Positions 1 through 6,281 of a stretch of DNA of 14,492 nt are shown piece after piece. The notes under the pieces were generated by a model, which was given only the letters and a program-made list of their open reading frames with translations, did no database searches and had not been told where the DNA came from. How positions within the stretch are numbered: the stretch's first letter is position 1; the number at the start of each line of letters is the position of its first letter. Made by a program: the position numbers and the translations under genes. Origin of the DNA: JAAYZB01 sp937958685. Lineage in GTDB: Bacteria; Bacillota_I; Bacilli_A; Izemoplasmatales; Hujiaoplasmataceae. The stretch spans positions 1 to 14,492 of the forward strand of contig DAITAL010000027.1 of assembly GCA_036824265.1 (NCBI GenBank). The letters are read 5' to 3'.

Positions 1-73
1 GAACTCCGGAACCCAGTTCGACCCCCATCTGGTAGATTTGTTCGTCACCGCTGTAGCCAGTCAAAAACAGTAA
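1..73 (+). CDS. C-terminal end of a probable HD-GYP-type phosphohydrolase (partial)
   Basis: Only the last 23 codons are in the window (reading from base 2), ending at TAA 71-73. The residues include GTQFDPHLVDLF. A small-Gly-x-x-Phe-Asp-Pro-x-Leu-Val-x-x-Phe pattern is typical of the closing helix of HD-GYP and related HD domains, where the output domain degrades cyclic di-GMP or another phosphodiester. The gene would continue to the left of the window, so the catalytic residues and any sensor or receiver domain cannot be seen. It converges on the LRR gene and shares the terminator at 73-101. The family call rests on this short motif alone. The reading frame itself is well supported, because its stop codon directly abuts a terminator. 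Confidence 0.6.
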   Translation, partial: NSGTQFDPHLVDLFVTAVASQKQ

Positions 74-101
74 AAAAGGGCCGCAACGGACGGCCTTTTT
101 T
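73..101. terminator. Bidirectional intrinsic terminator between convergent genes
   Basis: An 11-bp stem (73-83 pairing with 91-101, including one G-U pair on the plus-strand RNA) encloses a 7-base loop. The core is GGCCG/CGGCC, flanked by an A-run on one side and a T-run on the other, so it can end transcription on both strands. It starts at the stop codon of the plus-strand gene ending at 73 and lies just past the stop codon of the minus-strand LRR gene (103-105). Confidence 0.88.
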
Positions 102-102
102 G

Positions 103-1404
103 TCAATCATTATCGTAATCCCAAAGAACTTCGCCAGCACCTTCGCTCCAATAATAATGCCAGCCCGCAGGCCGCTCCGGCAATGCGACCCGGACGGAAA
201 GCCCGCTGTTGAGGAAGACGCTGGCCCCCATCTCCACAACAGTCGCGGGAATGTCCACCGATCGCAACCCGCCGTCGACATTCGCGAACATACCGTTGAA
301 CGCGTTGGTGCGGATCGCGGTTACCGAGGCCGGAACTACGTAGGAAGAACCTGGTTTGGCCACTGGGTAAGCAATCAATATGTCTTGGGATTTGGAATAC
401 AAAACGCCGGCGATACTGCTGAAATCAGCGCTTTCTGCCGCAACGGTGATCGCTTCGAGCGAATTCATCCGGCCAAACGCGTTGTCACCGATCGAACGCA
501 AACTTGCGGGAAGCTCGATCTCGGACACGGCGGCACAACCAGTGAACGCCCCTGCTCCGATCGTTTCCAGACCATCGGGAAGCTCGATCTTTGTCAATGA
601 CAGGCAGCCGGCAAAGGCGTTGCCTGCGATTTGCGTCAGGCTCACGGGCAGCGAAACCGTCCGCAGACTTAAGCAGAACGAGAAGGAAGCAGTCCTGACC
701 ATGGTGACGCCCTCAGGGATGGCGATCGCCATCAGCTCCTGACAGTCGTAGAAAACATGGGTACCAAGCGACACCAGCGTCTCTGGCAGATCGATGGTCT
801 GCAGAGCAAAGCAGGAGTTGAAAGCATAGTCCCCCAACGAAAGCAATCCCTCTGGCAGGGTCACCTCAACCAAGCGGTCGCACTCGGAAAAACTGCCGCG
901 CCTGATTTCGGTGATCTTGTCCGGAATCGCGATCGAAACCAGGTTTTGGCAGTTGGCAAAAGCGTAGGCACCAATGATTTCCAGATTGTCGGGGAGGTCG
1001 ATCGCTGCCAGTTTGGCCGCACCGAAAAACGCGGAATCAGCAATTTCCAGCAACGAAGCATTCAAAATCGCCGTTTCCAGGTTGCGACACCGGTAAAAAG
1101 CTTTTTCGCCGATCGTCTCCACATGTTTTCCCAATTCGAGCGACACCAGGAAGTCTGCTTCCGCAAACGCCTCTTTCGCAATCCCGGTCACCTTGACAAA
1201 AACGACAGTGTCCGGAATGGCTATGCTTGCCTCTTCCCGGTAATACCCGACGACGGTTGCCTGGTTGTTGTCGACGTAGTATTTGACGCCGCCGATCTTG
1301 ATGTTAAAACCTGTGGCATAGGCAATCGCCAGCAGACTGCAGATCGCCACAACCGCCGCCACTGTCAAAATCAGATGCAAAGTGCGTTTCTTGATACCAA
1401 TCAC
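103..1404 (-). CDS. Secreted BspA-like leucine-rich-repeat (LRR_5) protein
   Basis: This 433-residue protein has an N-terminal export signal: a KKR cluster, a hydrophobic stretch at about residues 9-28, and a possible AYA signal peptidase site at 28-30. About 40 further residues lead into LRR_5 (BspA/TpLRR) repeats. Residues 72-301 form ten consecutive units of exactly 23 residues with the pattern L-x-x-I-G-x-x-A-F-x-x-C-x-x-L-x-x-I-x-L-P. An island containing GVLYSKSQDILIAYP, common in this family, and two or three degenerate repeats follow. There is no LPXTG sorting signal or C-terminal membrane helix, so the protein is either released or held by an uncleaved signal. The family mediates adhesion or other protein contacts, but the partner is unknown here. 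The start is uncertain: GTG 1404 abuts the Shine-Dalgarno sequence, while ATC at 1395-1393, beginning x-KKRT, has ideal spacing. The gene is monocistronic. Confidence 0.9.
   Translation of the reverse strand: MIGIKKRTLHLILTVAAVVAICSLLAIAYATGFNIKIGGVKYYVDNNQATVVGYYREEASIAIPDTVVFVKVTGIAKEAFAEADFLVSLELGKHVETIGEKAFYRCRNLETAILNASLLEIADSAFFGAAKLAAIDLPDNLEIIGAYAFANCQNLVSIAIPDKITEIRRGSFSECDRLVEVTLPEGLLSLGDYAFNSCFALQTIDLPETLVSLGTHVFYDCQELMAIAIPEGVTMVRTASFSFCLSLRTVSLPVSLTQIAGNAFAGCLSLTKIELPDGLETIGAGAFTGCAAVSEIELPASLRSIGDNAFGRMNSLEAITVAAESADFSSIAGVLYSKSQDILIAYPVAKPGSSYVVPASVTAIRTNAFNGMFANVDGGLRSVDIPATVVEMGASVFLNSGLSVRVALPERPAGWHYYWSEGAGEVLWDYDND
502..1191 (-). repeat. Ten in-frame 69-bp units encoding 23-residue LRR_5 repeats
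   Basis: Residues 72-301 of the LRR protein divide without gaps into ten 23-residue units, beginning VTGI, VETI, LLEI, LEII, ITEI, LLSL, LVSL, VTMV, LTQI and LETI. The repeat is clear in protein but diverged in DNA, so this is an old, selected solenoid and not a fresh DNA duplication. Confidence 0.85.
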
Positions 1405-1409
1405 CTCTT

Positions 1410-1426
1410 GTGGCAGTCTTTGCCAC
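1410..1426 (-). promoter_or_regulatory. Hairpin in the LRR mRNA leader next to the Shine-Dalgarno
   Basis: GTGGCA (1410-1415) and TGCCAC (1421-1426) form a perfect 6-bp stem with a 5-base loop. In the minus-strand mRNA it lies between the predicted transcription start (near 1437) and the GAGGTGA ribosome site (1407-1401). It could affect ribosome access, but no T-run follows and no ligand-binding fold is apparent. Confidence 0.4.
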
Positions 1427-1443
1427 CTATTGACACTATCATA

Positions 1444-1472
1444 ATTATATTAGGAAACCCGTATGCTTTCAA
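1444..1472 (-). promoter_or_regulatory. Sigma-70/SigA-type promoter of the LRR gene
   Basis: Read on the minus strand, TTGAAA (1472-1467) and TATAAT (1449-1444) are separated by 17 bases, close to the consensus. Transcription would start near 1437 and give a leader of about 33-42 bases before the candidate start codons. Confidence 0.75.
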
Positions 1473-1517
1473 CTCCAAATCATTTTTTCCCCCGCCTGAG
1501 GAAAAACGTATCCCTTG

Positions 1518-1526
1518 TGATACAAT
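1518..1526 (+). promoter_or_regulatory. Extended -10 promoter of the SRAP gene
   Basis: TG at 1518-1519 followed by A and TACAAT (1521-1526) makes an extended -10 element. A matching -35 box is weak (TGAGGA at 1497-1502), as is common with extended -10 promoters. The RNA would begin near 1533 and leave a very short leader carrying the AGGGAGGTGG ribosome site. Confidence 0.55.
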
Positions 1527-1546
1527 ATGTTTAGGGAGGTGGGATT

Positions 1547-2230
1547 GTGTGTGGACGATTTTCTCTGGCCACCGACGAGTTTTCCGTCAAGGTCTATTTG
1601 GCGAACAGGTTTAACATCAATCGGAATGCCGCCAGTCTGGATTTGCCGCGATACAATATCGCACCCGGGCAGATGGTGCTATCCCTGATCAACGACGGCC
1701 GGGCGTTCCGTCATGGTTATCTCAAGTGGGGTTATGTCCCCGATTATGATGCCAAGTCGCAAAATCCCCAAAGAATAATCAATCTCCGCTCGGAGACAAT
1801 CCTGGAAAAGAGTTATCTTGCGGCTTCGGTCGCCAAGCGCCGGTGTGTCATCCTTGCGGACGGCTTTTATGAGTGGCGGAAAACGTCAACTGGGAAAATC
1901 CCGTTCCGGATCCGTTCCACAGACCAGGAACTGTTTCCCATGGCCGGACTGTGGAACAGCCACACCGACAGCCGCGGCAACAAGGAACACACCGTTGCCA
2001 TCCTGACGGTTGCCGCCAACGGGATCGTCAAGGACATCCATGAGCGGATGCCGGTCATCTTGAACGACACCGACGCCAAACTATGGCTTGAGGCTCAACC
2101 GCCATCCTTGGTTGAACTTAAGCAACTTCTGCTACCGTATCCCGACGAACTCACGACTATGTACGAAGTCTCCGACATCGTCAACAGTTATGCCAATGAA
2201 TCGCCTGCCTGCATCGTTCCCGCAAATTGA
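1547..2230 (+). CDS. SOS response-associated peptidase (SRAP) / abasic-site crosslinking protein, YedK-HMCES family
   Basis: This 227-residue protein covers the full length of the SRAP family, which recognises abasic sites in single-stranded DNA and forms a protective thiazolidine crosslink through its N-terminal cysteine. It begins Met-Cys-Gly-Arg-Phe, so Cys2 becomes the N-terminal nucleophile after Met removal. Further family motifs are RYNIAPGQ (35-42, with active-site Asn37), LKWGYVP (59-65), INLRSET (78-84), ADGFYEW (104-110, with Glu109) and IHERMPVIL (164-172, with His165), so the active-site set is complete. The GTG start at 1547 is fixed by the need for Cys2 and by AGGGAGGTGG just upstream. 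The gene is single, has its own promoter and ends at a terminator shared with the convergent lipoprotein gene. No LexA-type operator was recognised, so damage induction cannot be claimed. Confidence 0.95.
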   Translation: MCGRFSLATDEFSVKVYLANRFNINRNAASLDLPRYNIAPGQMVLSLINDGRAFRHGYLKWGYVPDYDAKSQNPQRIINLRSETILEKSYLAASVAKRRCVILADGFYEWRKTSTGKIPFRIRSTDQELFPMAGLWNSHTDSRGNKEHTVAILTVAANGIVKDIHERMPVILNDTDAKLWLEAQPPSLVELKQLLLPYPDELTTMYEVSDIVNSYANESPACIVPAN

Positions 2231-2246
2231 GAAGATTGGCAAAATC

Positions 2247-2281
2247 AAAAAAGTCACGTAGCCAACGTGACTTTCTTTTTT
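2247..2281. terminator. Bidirectional intrinsic terminator between the SRAP and lipoprotein genes
   Basis: AAAGTCACG (2250-2258) pairs with CGTGACTTT (2266-2274) around a 7-base loop. A T-run at 2276-2281 serves the plus strand, and an A-run at 2247-2252 serves the minus strand. It lies 19 bases past the SRAP stop codon and 18 bases past the stop of the minus-strand lipoprotein. Confidence 0.9.
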
Positions 2282-2298
2282 GTGTGCGGCTTGGAGAA

Positions 2299-4422
2299 TC
2301 AAGTGGGATTATAGGCTCCCGATGTGATCGTGTGTCCGAGGTCGCTGACATAGCTGTAGTAAGCCCAGGTTGTCACATCAGGAAGGTTGACATAGACCGT
2401 ATCACAAGCATCGGCGATATAAGGATTGTTTGTAGTTTGCAACTCATCGATGTAGACGTCGTACGCGCCGCCATAGGCCTGGATGCCGAAACTGGATGTC
2501 TCCAGTCTCCTGATAACGATCGCCTCAAGGGATGTATAACTTGTTCCGCCAGTTATCGTGAACGACTCCTCTAGCGCGACATCCTCGAAATATAACAACT
2601 GCAATCCGGAAAAATCGTCCCCGCCACGGCCAATGATGATCCCTTCAGCTTCCAAGTCGGTAATCAAGATCTCGACCAGCTCTGGATAAGATGAGTTTTC
2701 ATAGCCGATCCGCAAATTGCCAGACAAGACGACATGATCGACAACAATTTCTGTCAAAACCGGAAAATCAGTGTCCCGGTCACCGATATATATATAGCCA
2801 CCATCGATATTCGTGAGTGAGATGCGTGTAAGCGCCGCGAACCCATTTTCAACCGACCCTAGGATGATGTTGCCACAAACAAGATCGGAAAAATCAATCT
2901 CCGTCAGTAACGGATGGTTGCCTTTGATCTCGATCTTTCCAGTGGAATCAATGACTGATTCGCTGATAGTGAGCCCCGACACCTTGGATGCTTGGATTGT
3001 GCCCCCGTTGATTTCTAGATCTTTAATCTCGGAGTTAGTGACGGTGATTTCACCAACGATGGACCCGCTGATTCGCACTACATAGGTCACGTGCGAGTTG
3101 ATGATTTCAATCGTGGCCGGTGTGCTGGTTGCTCCCATCGTGCCTGAAACAAGGAAACTGTCGGTTACCGAATCGGACAGCGATACTGAGGTCAGAAGTG
3201 GAAATTGGTTGCGTTCAGAACCAATTGAAAGCCAACTGACAATCGATTCCGTCAGGGAAATCGAAGTTAATACCGGAAAAATCATGTCGTATGTCGGTGA
3301 CCCCAAACGCAATTGTTGTGAGTGTGTGTTGGCAAGCGAAAGCGAAACCAAGGCTGGAAACTCACTGAGATCGGTGCTGTGACTTTGTCGATACAAGTCA
3401 TAAGTTTCATCCAATCCAGTTGCCCAATTATCAAGATTGACCATGGAAATCTTAAAGTCAGTGGAATCAGTGAAACTCAGTTCCGCCAGCGAGGTGAAGG
3501 CTCCATCAAAGATCAGGTCGGCGTCGGCTTCCGTTTCCAGACGGGTCAGATTGCTGATCGATAGCGTCGTCATCGAGGCGAAATCCCCGAGCAGCAAGAC
3601 GTTTTCCGACGCGCCGTTGATTGCGATGGTCTCAACCCAATCGATGTCCCAAAGAACCACCTTACCGACTTGGTAGCCGTTGATGGTCGCCGGAATGACG
3701 ATCGCGGTTTTTGCCAGCGCCTCGGCATCGGCAAAATAATCCCCACTTGGCATGGCGATCACATCGACCTTGCCGTTATTGACGAACAGGGGCAAACCGA
3801 CAGTCGCATCCAAGTACTTGCGGGCGTGGACTTCAAAAACAAGCGTTGTCTCCGTGTTGTTCGGGATATCAGCCGGGAAAGTGCCGCTCGCGGTATCTCT
3901 TGTGAAGAGAATCTTGTTCAGCGAGATCGTCCGCTCGGAAAGATACTCATCGTGCTCGGTTGATCCGGGAATTGTCAGTGTGATCTCCGTACGATAGCTG
4001 CCATCGGTTTCGGTGATGATCGTCGCGTTCGCCTTGTAGAGAAGCGACTGGTCGGTATAAACGCAAGTCCCAAGGATGCTGTCAACCAGCTCGACACTGT
4101 ACAGAAGGTCATAATTGGCGCCACTGGTGATGACCACAATCTCGAAATCCGCATGGGAAAAGACGGACGCCTCATATTCGACATCGATGGGAATTGTGGT
4201 CGTGGTTGGTTCCGCCGTGACCGGTCCGGAGGTTTCATCTAGAAGGATGATCCTGGGACCGGTCTGCACCTCGTCGCCAAGACCGATGAAATCACCCTCG
4301 TCTCCGACGTGCATTTCAACAAACGCGGGTGGATTCTTGACCGGTCTGCCACCTTCGTTACATCCCAACACCGTAAATATCACCGCAAAAAAGAGTATGA
4401 GAAATCCTAGTTTCTTCATCAT
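2299..4422 (-). CDS. Large repeat lipoprotein, probable LRR-like or beta-solenoid surface protein
   Basis: This 707-residue protein begins MMKKLGFLILFF and has the lipobox VLGC with Cys21 as the lipidation site, so it should be anchored to the outer face of the membrane. I chose the start at 4422 because AGGGGGG lies just upstream; an in-frame TTG at 4473 would bury the signal peptide. An acidic linker with a short Thr run (TTTT) follows the cysteine, then a stretch that resembles a beta-rich domain. From about residue 230 the chain is repetitive. One segment, IVIPATINGYQVGKV, resembles BspA-type repeats. Residues 503-653 contain six units of about 25 residues: F-P-x-L-T-x-I-x-x-x-x-x-x-x-G-x-I-x-I-G-x-x-x-x-x. 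No catalytic motif is visible. The function is unknown; a binding or adhesion role is inferred from fold type and location only. The gene stands alone with its own promoter and terminator. Confidence 0.85.
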   Translation of the reverse strand: MMKKLGFLILFFAVIFTVLGCNEGGRPVKNPPAFVEMHVGDEGDFIGLGDEVQTGPRIILLDETSGPVTAEPTTTTIPIDVEYEASVFSHADFEIVVITSGANYDLLYSVELVDSILGTCVYTDQSLLYKANATIITETDGSYRTEITLTIPGSTEHDEYLSERTISLNKILFTRDTASGTFPADIPNNTETTLVFEVHARKYLDATVGLPLFVNNGKVDVIAMPSGDYFADAEALAKTAIVIPATINGYQVGKVVLWDIDWVETIAINGASENVLLLGDFASMTTLSISNLTRLETEADADLIFDGAFTSLAELSFTDSTDFKISMVNLDNWATGLDETYDLYRQSHSTDLSEFPALVSLSLANTHSQQLRLGSPTYDMIFPVLTSISLTESIVSWLSIGSERNQFPLLTSVSLSDSVTDSFLVSGTMGATSTPATIEIINSHVTYVVRISGSIVGEITVTNSEIKDLEINGGTIQASKVSGLTISESVIDSTGKIEIKGNHPLLTEIDFSDLVCGNIILGSVENGFAALTRISLTNIDGGYIYIGDRDTDFPVLTEIVVDHVVLSGNLRIGYENSSYPELVEILITDLEAEGIIIGRGGDDFSGLQLLYFEDVALEESFTITGGTSYTSLEAIVIRRLETSSFGIQAYGGAYDVYIDELQTTNNPYIADACDTVYVNLPDVTTWAYYSYVSDLGHTITSGAYNPT
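2464..2916 (-). repeat. Six tandem 25-26-residue protein repeats in the lipoprotein
   Basis: Residues 503-653 split into units starting HPLLTEI (503), FAALTRI (528), FPVLTEI (553, 26 residues), YPELVEI (579), FSGLQLL (604) and YTSLEAI (629). Each has an aromatic or His residue at the start, a leucine at position 4, and an I-x-I-G or I-x-I-T strand near position 18-20. Similar but less regular units occur further upstream (FPALVSL, FPVLTSI, FPLLTSV). Confidence 0.8.
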
Positions 4423-4528
4423 TTGGTTCCCCCCTGTTCTTTTGAAGATTGTCTGCCAATGAAAATGCGACAAGAGCAGATTGGTCCCGTCGCAACATAT
4501 CTCAAAGATGTCAATAATGCTTACCTAT

Positions 4529-4557
4529 AATTTATTATAAGATGACACACTTGTCAA
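4529..4557 (-). promoter_or_regulatory. Probable promoter of the lipoprotein gene
   Basis: On the minus strand a perfect TTGACA (4557-4552) is followed after 17 bases by TAAATT (4534-4529). A better -10 match, TATAAT (4539-4534), overlaps it but would leave only 12 bases of spacing. The region around 4529-4540 is very A/T-rich. The resulting leader would be about 100 bases long. Confidence 0.55.
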
Positions 4558-4561
4558 CAAG
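4550..4561. promoter_or_regulatory. Inverted repeat over the -35 box of the lipoprotein promoter
   Basis: CTTGT and ACAAG arms separated by 2 bases form a short perfect inverted repeat that contains the TTGACA box. The position would suit a repressor operator, but at 5 bp per arm it may also be chance. Confidence 0.25.
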
Positions 4562-4655
4562 CCCCCCCACAATTGCTATAAAAACGAGAAGAAAGCCGTA
4601 TTTGCAGCCAAGTCATCGGTGTGTTTGGCTTTGATTGCGAAAGTGATAATCGCCA

Positions 4656-4670
4656 AGCGCGAGTCGCGCT
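4656..4670. repeat. GC-rich inverted repeat after the radical SAM gene
   Basis: AGCGCGA and TCGCGCT flank a single G, 3 bases past the radical SAM stop codon. In RNA it would form about a 5-bp stem with a 5-base loop. No T-run follows on the minus strand, so it is not a standard intrinsic terminator. It could stabilise the 3' end of the message. The rest of 4562-4673 shows no gene and no other clear signal. Confidence 0.35.
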
Positions 4671-4673
4671 CGC

Positions 4674-5600
4674 TCATTTCAACCGATAAGTGACATATCC
4701 GCGATAACTGATACTCTCCACATCCGGATCCTGTTCCAGCCTATGCAAAAGCGGCTCTGCTGCCGGTATGTTGCGCGCCGTGAGAAAGACACCAATCTCA
4801 TGTTGGTTCAGCGGATGCCTTCTGATCAGGTTCAAGATAGCCTGATAGTCGTCCGTTTCATCGCAATCGTAACTGCCCTGAGCCAAGAAATCGATGGGAA
4901 TTCCTCCCAGAAGTTCGCCGATCTCGATAAGACGCTGATGGGGTACGGGTTCGATATCTTTCTCAGCCGGTGGCCTGACCGGTGTGTTCAGGTACAATTT
5001 GTCATGCCGGATCGCGCCAAGATGTTCCCTAAACGCATCAATGGCCTGTTGATGATCGTTGATTCCCTTCAGCAGCATGATCTCCAGCCAGAGCTGTCCC
5101 TGGTATTGTCTGGCAAACGACTGCAATCCGTTCAGATAGTTATCGTACGTGATGGTTTTGGCTGGGCGGTTGATTTTTCGGAAGGCCGTCGCGTCATACG
5201 CGTCCAACGATGGCAGCACGATGTCCGCCAAAGCCAACTCGTCACGAACGGAAGCATCGCTCAGCAAGGCGCCGTTGGTAATCACGGCAACCGGTCGGGT
5301 GGTGTGTTCCTTCAAGCCGCGAATGAGTTCTCCAAGCCGGGAATAAAGTGTCGGTTCGCCCTCGCCGACAATCGAGACGACATCGTAAGTATCTTTCCCG
5401 GACACATATGCGGAAAATTCCCGCAGAATCTCCGCCAACGGATAGTATTCATGCCTGTGGGTGGTCATCATGTCGGTTGGTCCCAACTGGCAGTAGACAC
5501 AGGCGAAATTGCAGGCTTTCTTGGGTATCGGGCTGATTCCGAGCGACCTGCCCAGGCGTCGCGAGGGGATCGGTCCGTAGATATGTTTGCTTCCTGCCAT
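4674..5600 (-). CDS. Radical SAM protein, COG0731 (TYW1-like) family
   Basis: This 308-residue protein opens with GPIPSRRLGRSLGI (9-22), the signature of a stand-alone radical SAM family grouped in COG0731, followed by C-x3-C-x2-C (Cys30, Cys34, Cys37) that would hold the [4Fe-4S] cluster for S-adenosylmethionine cleavage. GEGEPT (79-84) is the SAM-contacting GGE-type motif. The C-terminal 60 residues, rich in short helices and ending in a YRGYVTYRL strand, look like a small winged-helix module. COG0731 members are often labelled wyosine-synthase-like, but tRNA wyosine is archaeal and eukaryotic, so the bacterial substrate is unknown. The ATG at 5600 has GGAGTG upstream. The gene lies downstream of the CBS gene, and the CBS terminator sits only 25 bases before its start, so its own promoter was not located. 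Confidence 0.9.
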   Translation of the reverse strand: MAGSKHIYGPIPSRRLGRSLGISPIPKKACNFACVYCQLGPTDMMTTHRHEYYPLAEILREFSAYVSGKDTYDVVSIVGEGEPTLYSRLGELIRGLKEHTTRPVAVITNGALLSDASVRDELALADIVLPSLDAYDATAFRKINRPAKTITYDNYLNGLQSFARQYQGQLWLEIMLLKGINDHQQAIDAFREHLGAIRHDKLYLNTPVRPPAEKDIEPVPHQRLIEIGELLGGIPIDFLAQGSYDCDETDDYQAILNLIRRHPLNQHEIGVFLTARNIPAAEPLLHRLEQDPDVESISYRGYVTYRLK

Positions 5601-5624
5601 GGTGACACTCCTTATCTCCCAAAT

Positions 5625-5652
5625 GAAAAAAGCGGTCCCGGATTGGACCGCT
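5625..5652 (-). terminator. Intrinsic terminator of the CBS-domain gene
   Basis: AGCGGTCC (5652-5645 on the minus strand) pairs perfectly with GGACCGCT (5638-5631) over 8 bp with a 6-base loop, followed by a T-run (5630-5626). It lies 13 bases past the CBS stop codon and directly ahead of the ribosome site of the radical SAM gene. Confidence 0.9.
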
Positions 5653-5665
5653 GGTAAAAATGCTG

Positions 5666-6076
5666 CTAGAGCACGATGAATTTATGGTCGAAGAAGTAGT
5701 TGAGGATCATTTTCCTGGTGACAATGCCGAGAAAAATCCCTTGCTCATCGACGATGGGCACAAAATTCTGGTCAGCCGCCTTGAGTATGAGTTCATCCAT
5801 CGTGGCGCTGATTCGCACCGGTACATAGTCGCGGTGTCGGTGCACCGATCCCGCCAGCATGCTGTCGGCCTTCTTGAGATTGAAGTCGTTGAGCTTCTTG
5901 ATTTCCCAAAGAAAATCCCCCTCGGTGATCGTGCCCAAATAGCGACCTTCTCGGCTGATGATCGGGATTGAGGTGAAGCGGTATTTCTCCATTTCCTCGA
6001 GCGCCGCTTTCAAGGATGTGTCATCGTAGATGTAGATTACTTCGCTCTTGGGCTTAAGGAAAGACATGATTTCCAT
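5666..6076 (-). CDS. Stand-alone tandem CBS-domain protein
   Basis: This 136-residue protein consists almost entirely of two CBS motifs, at about residues 9-60 and 75-130. Each ends in the usual G-x-x-L-G-x-x-T pattern (GRYLGTITEGDF and GIFLGIVTRKMI). Paired CBS domains form a Bateman module that binds adenine nucleotides or, in some Gram-positive proteins of this size such as the CbpB/DarB group, cyclic di-AMP. The ligand cannot be told from sequence here. I chose the ATG at 6076 because AAAGGAG lies 8 bases upstream. A longer frame back to 6232 would run through the promoter and add residues unlike the family. There is no attached enzyme or transporter domain, so it probably works by binding a partner protein. 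The gene has a strong promoter and its own terminator. Confidence 0.9.
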   Translation of the reverse strand: MEIMSFLKPKSEVIYIYDDTSLKAALEEMEKYRFTSIPIISREGRYLGTITEGDFLWEIKKLNDFNLKKADSMLAGSVHRHRDYVPVRISATMDELILKAADQNFVPIVDEQGIFLGIVTRKMILNYFFDHKFIVL

Positions 6077-6119
6077 CGATAGATCTCCTTTCATCGGTTG
6101 GGATCGCCATTCCTTGTCT

Positions 6120-6148
6120 ATTATAACATACCATGCGGGCAATGATAA
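6120..6148 (-). promoter_or_regulatory. Promoter of the CBS-domain gene
   Basis: On the minus strand TTATCA (6148-6143) and TATAAT (6125-6120) are 17 bases apart, with a TG one base before the -10 box (extended -10). The predicted start near 6113 gives a leader of about 37 bases and rules out the longer upstream reading frame. Confidence 0.75.
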
Positions 6149-6252
6149 GCGGAAAATATGAAAATGCGATGAATCTGCCTTTATTTGGCGTTTTTTTCCA
6201 ATAATTCCGAATGGGCAAACAATGCACATCAATCCAAAATTGGTGCTCCCGA

Positions 6253-6261
6253 TGTTATAAT
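6253..6261 (+). promoter_or_regulatory. Extended -10 promoter of the glycosylase-cysteine operon
   Basis: TG (6253-6254), one base and TATAAT (6256-6261) form a perfect extended -10 element. The -35 position (TCCAAA, 6233-6238) is poor. RNA would start near 6268, downstream of the ATG at 6264, so translation must begin at 6282 after the GGAGGAGGT ribosome site. The leader of only about 14 bases leaves no room for a T-box or SAM riboswitch. This promoter is divergent from the CBS promoter in a 205-bp gap. Confidence 0.75.
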
Positions 6262-6281
6262 AGATGGAGGAGGTGGCGGTA

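Noticed and set aside
502..1191. Possible DNA-level tandem repeat or CRISPR-like array
   Set aside because: The 69-bp periodicity is only conserved as protein. Adjacent DNA units differ too much, and there are no alternating repeats and spacers.
100..1614. Long plus-strand open frames (for example 100-600 and 757-1614) opposite the LRR gene
   Set aside because: They are antisense to a gene with clear protein repeats, have no ribosome site and no recognisable domain, and one runs through the promoter and start region of the SRAP gene.
4743..5657. A 304-codon plus-strand frame opposite the radical SAM gene
   Set aside because: The minus-strand frame has the CxxxCxxC and GEGEPT motifs. The plus-strand translation has none and runs through the CBS terminator.
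4459..6166. Repeated 12-mer ATGAAAATGCGA at 4459 and near 6159
   Set aside because: Several 12-mer matches are expected by chance in a 14-kb sequence, and the two copies lie in different contexts relative to the genes.
6077..6281. A riboswitch, T-box or regulatory RNA between the divergent CBS and glycosylase promoters
   Set aside because: Both predicted transcription starts lie close to their genes (leaders of about 37 and 14 bases), so the middle is not transcribed by either, and no specifier or terminator-antiterminator structure is visible.
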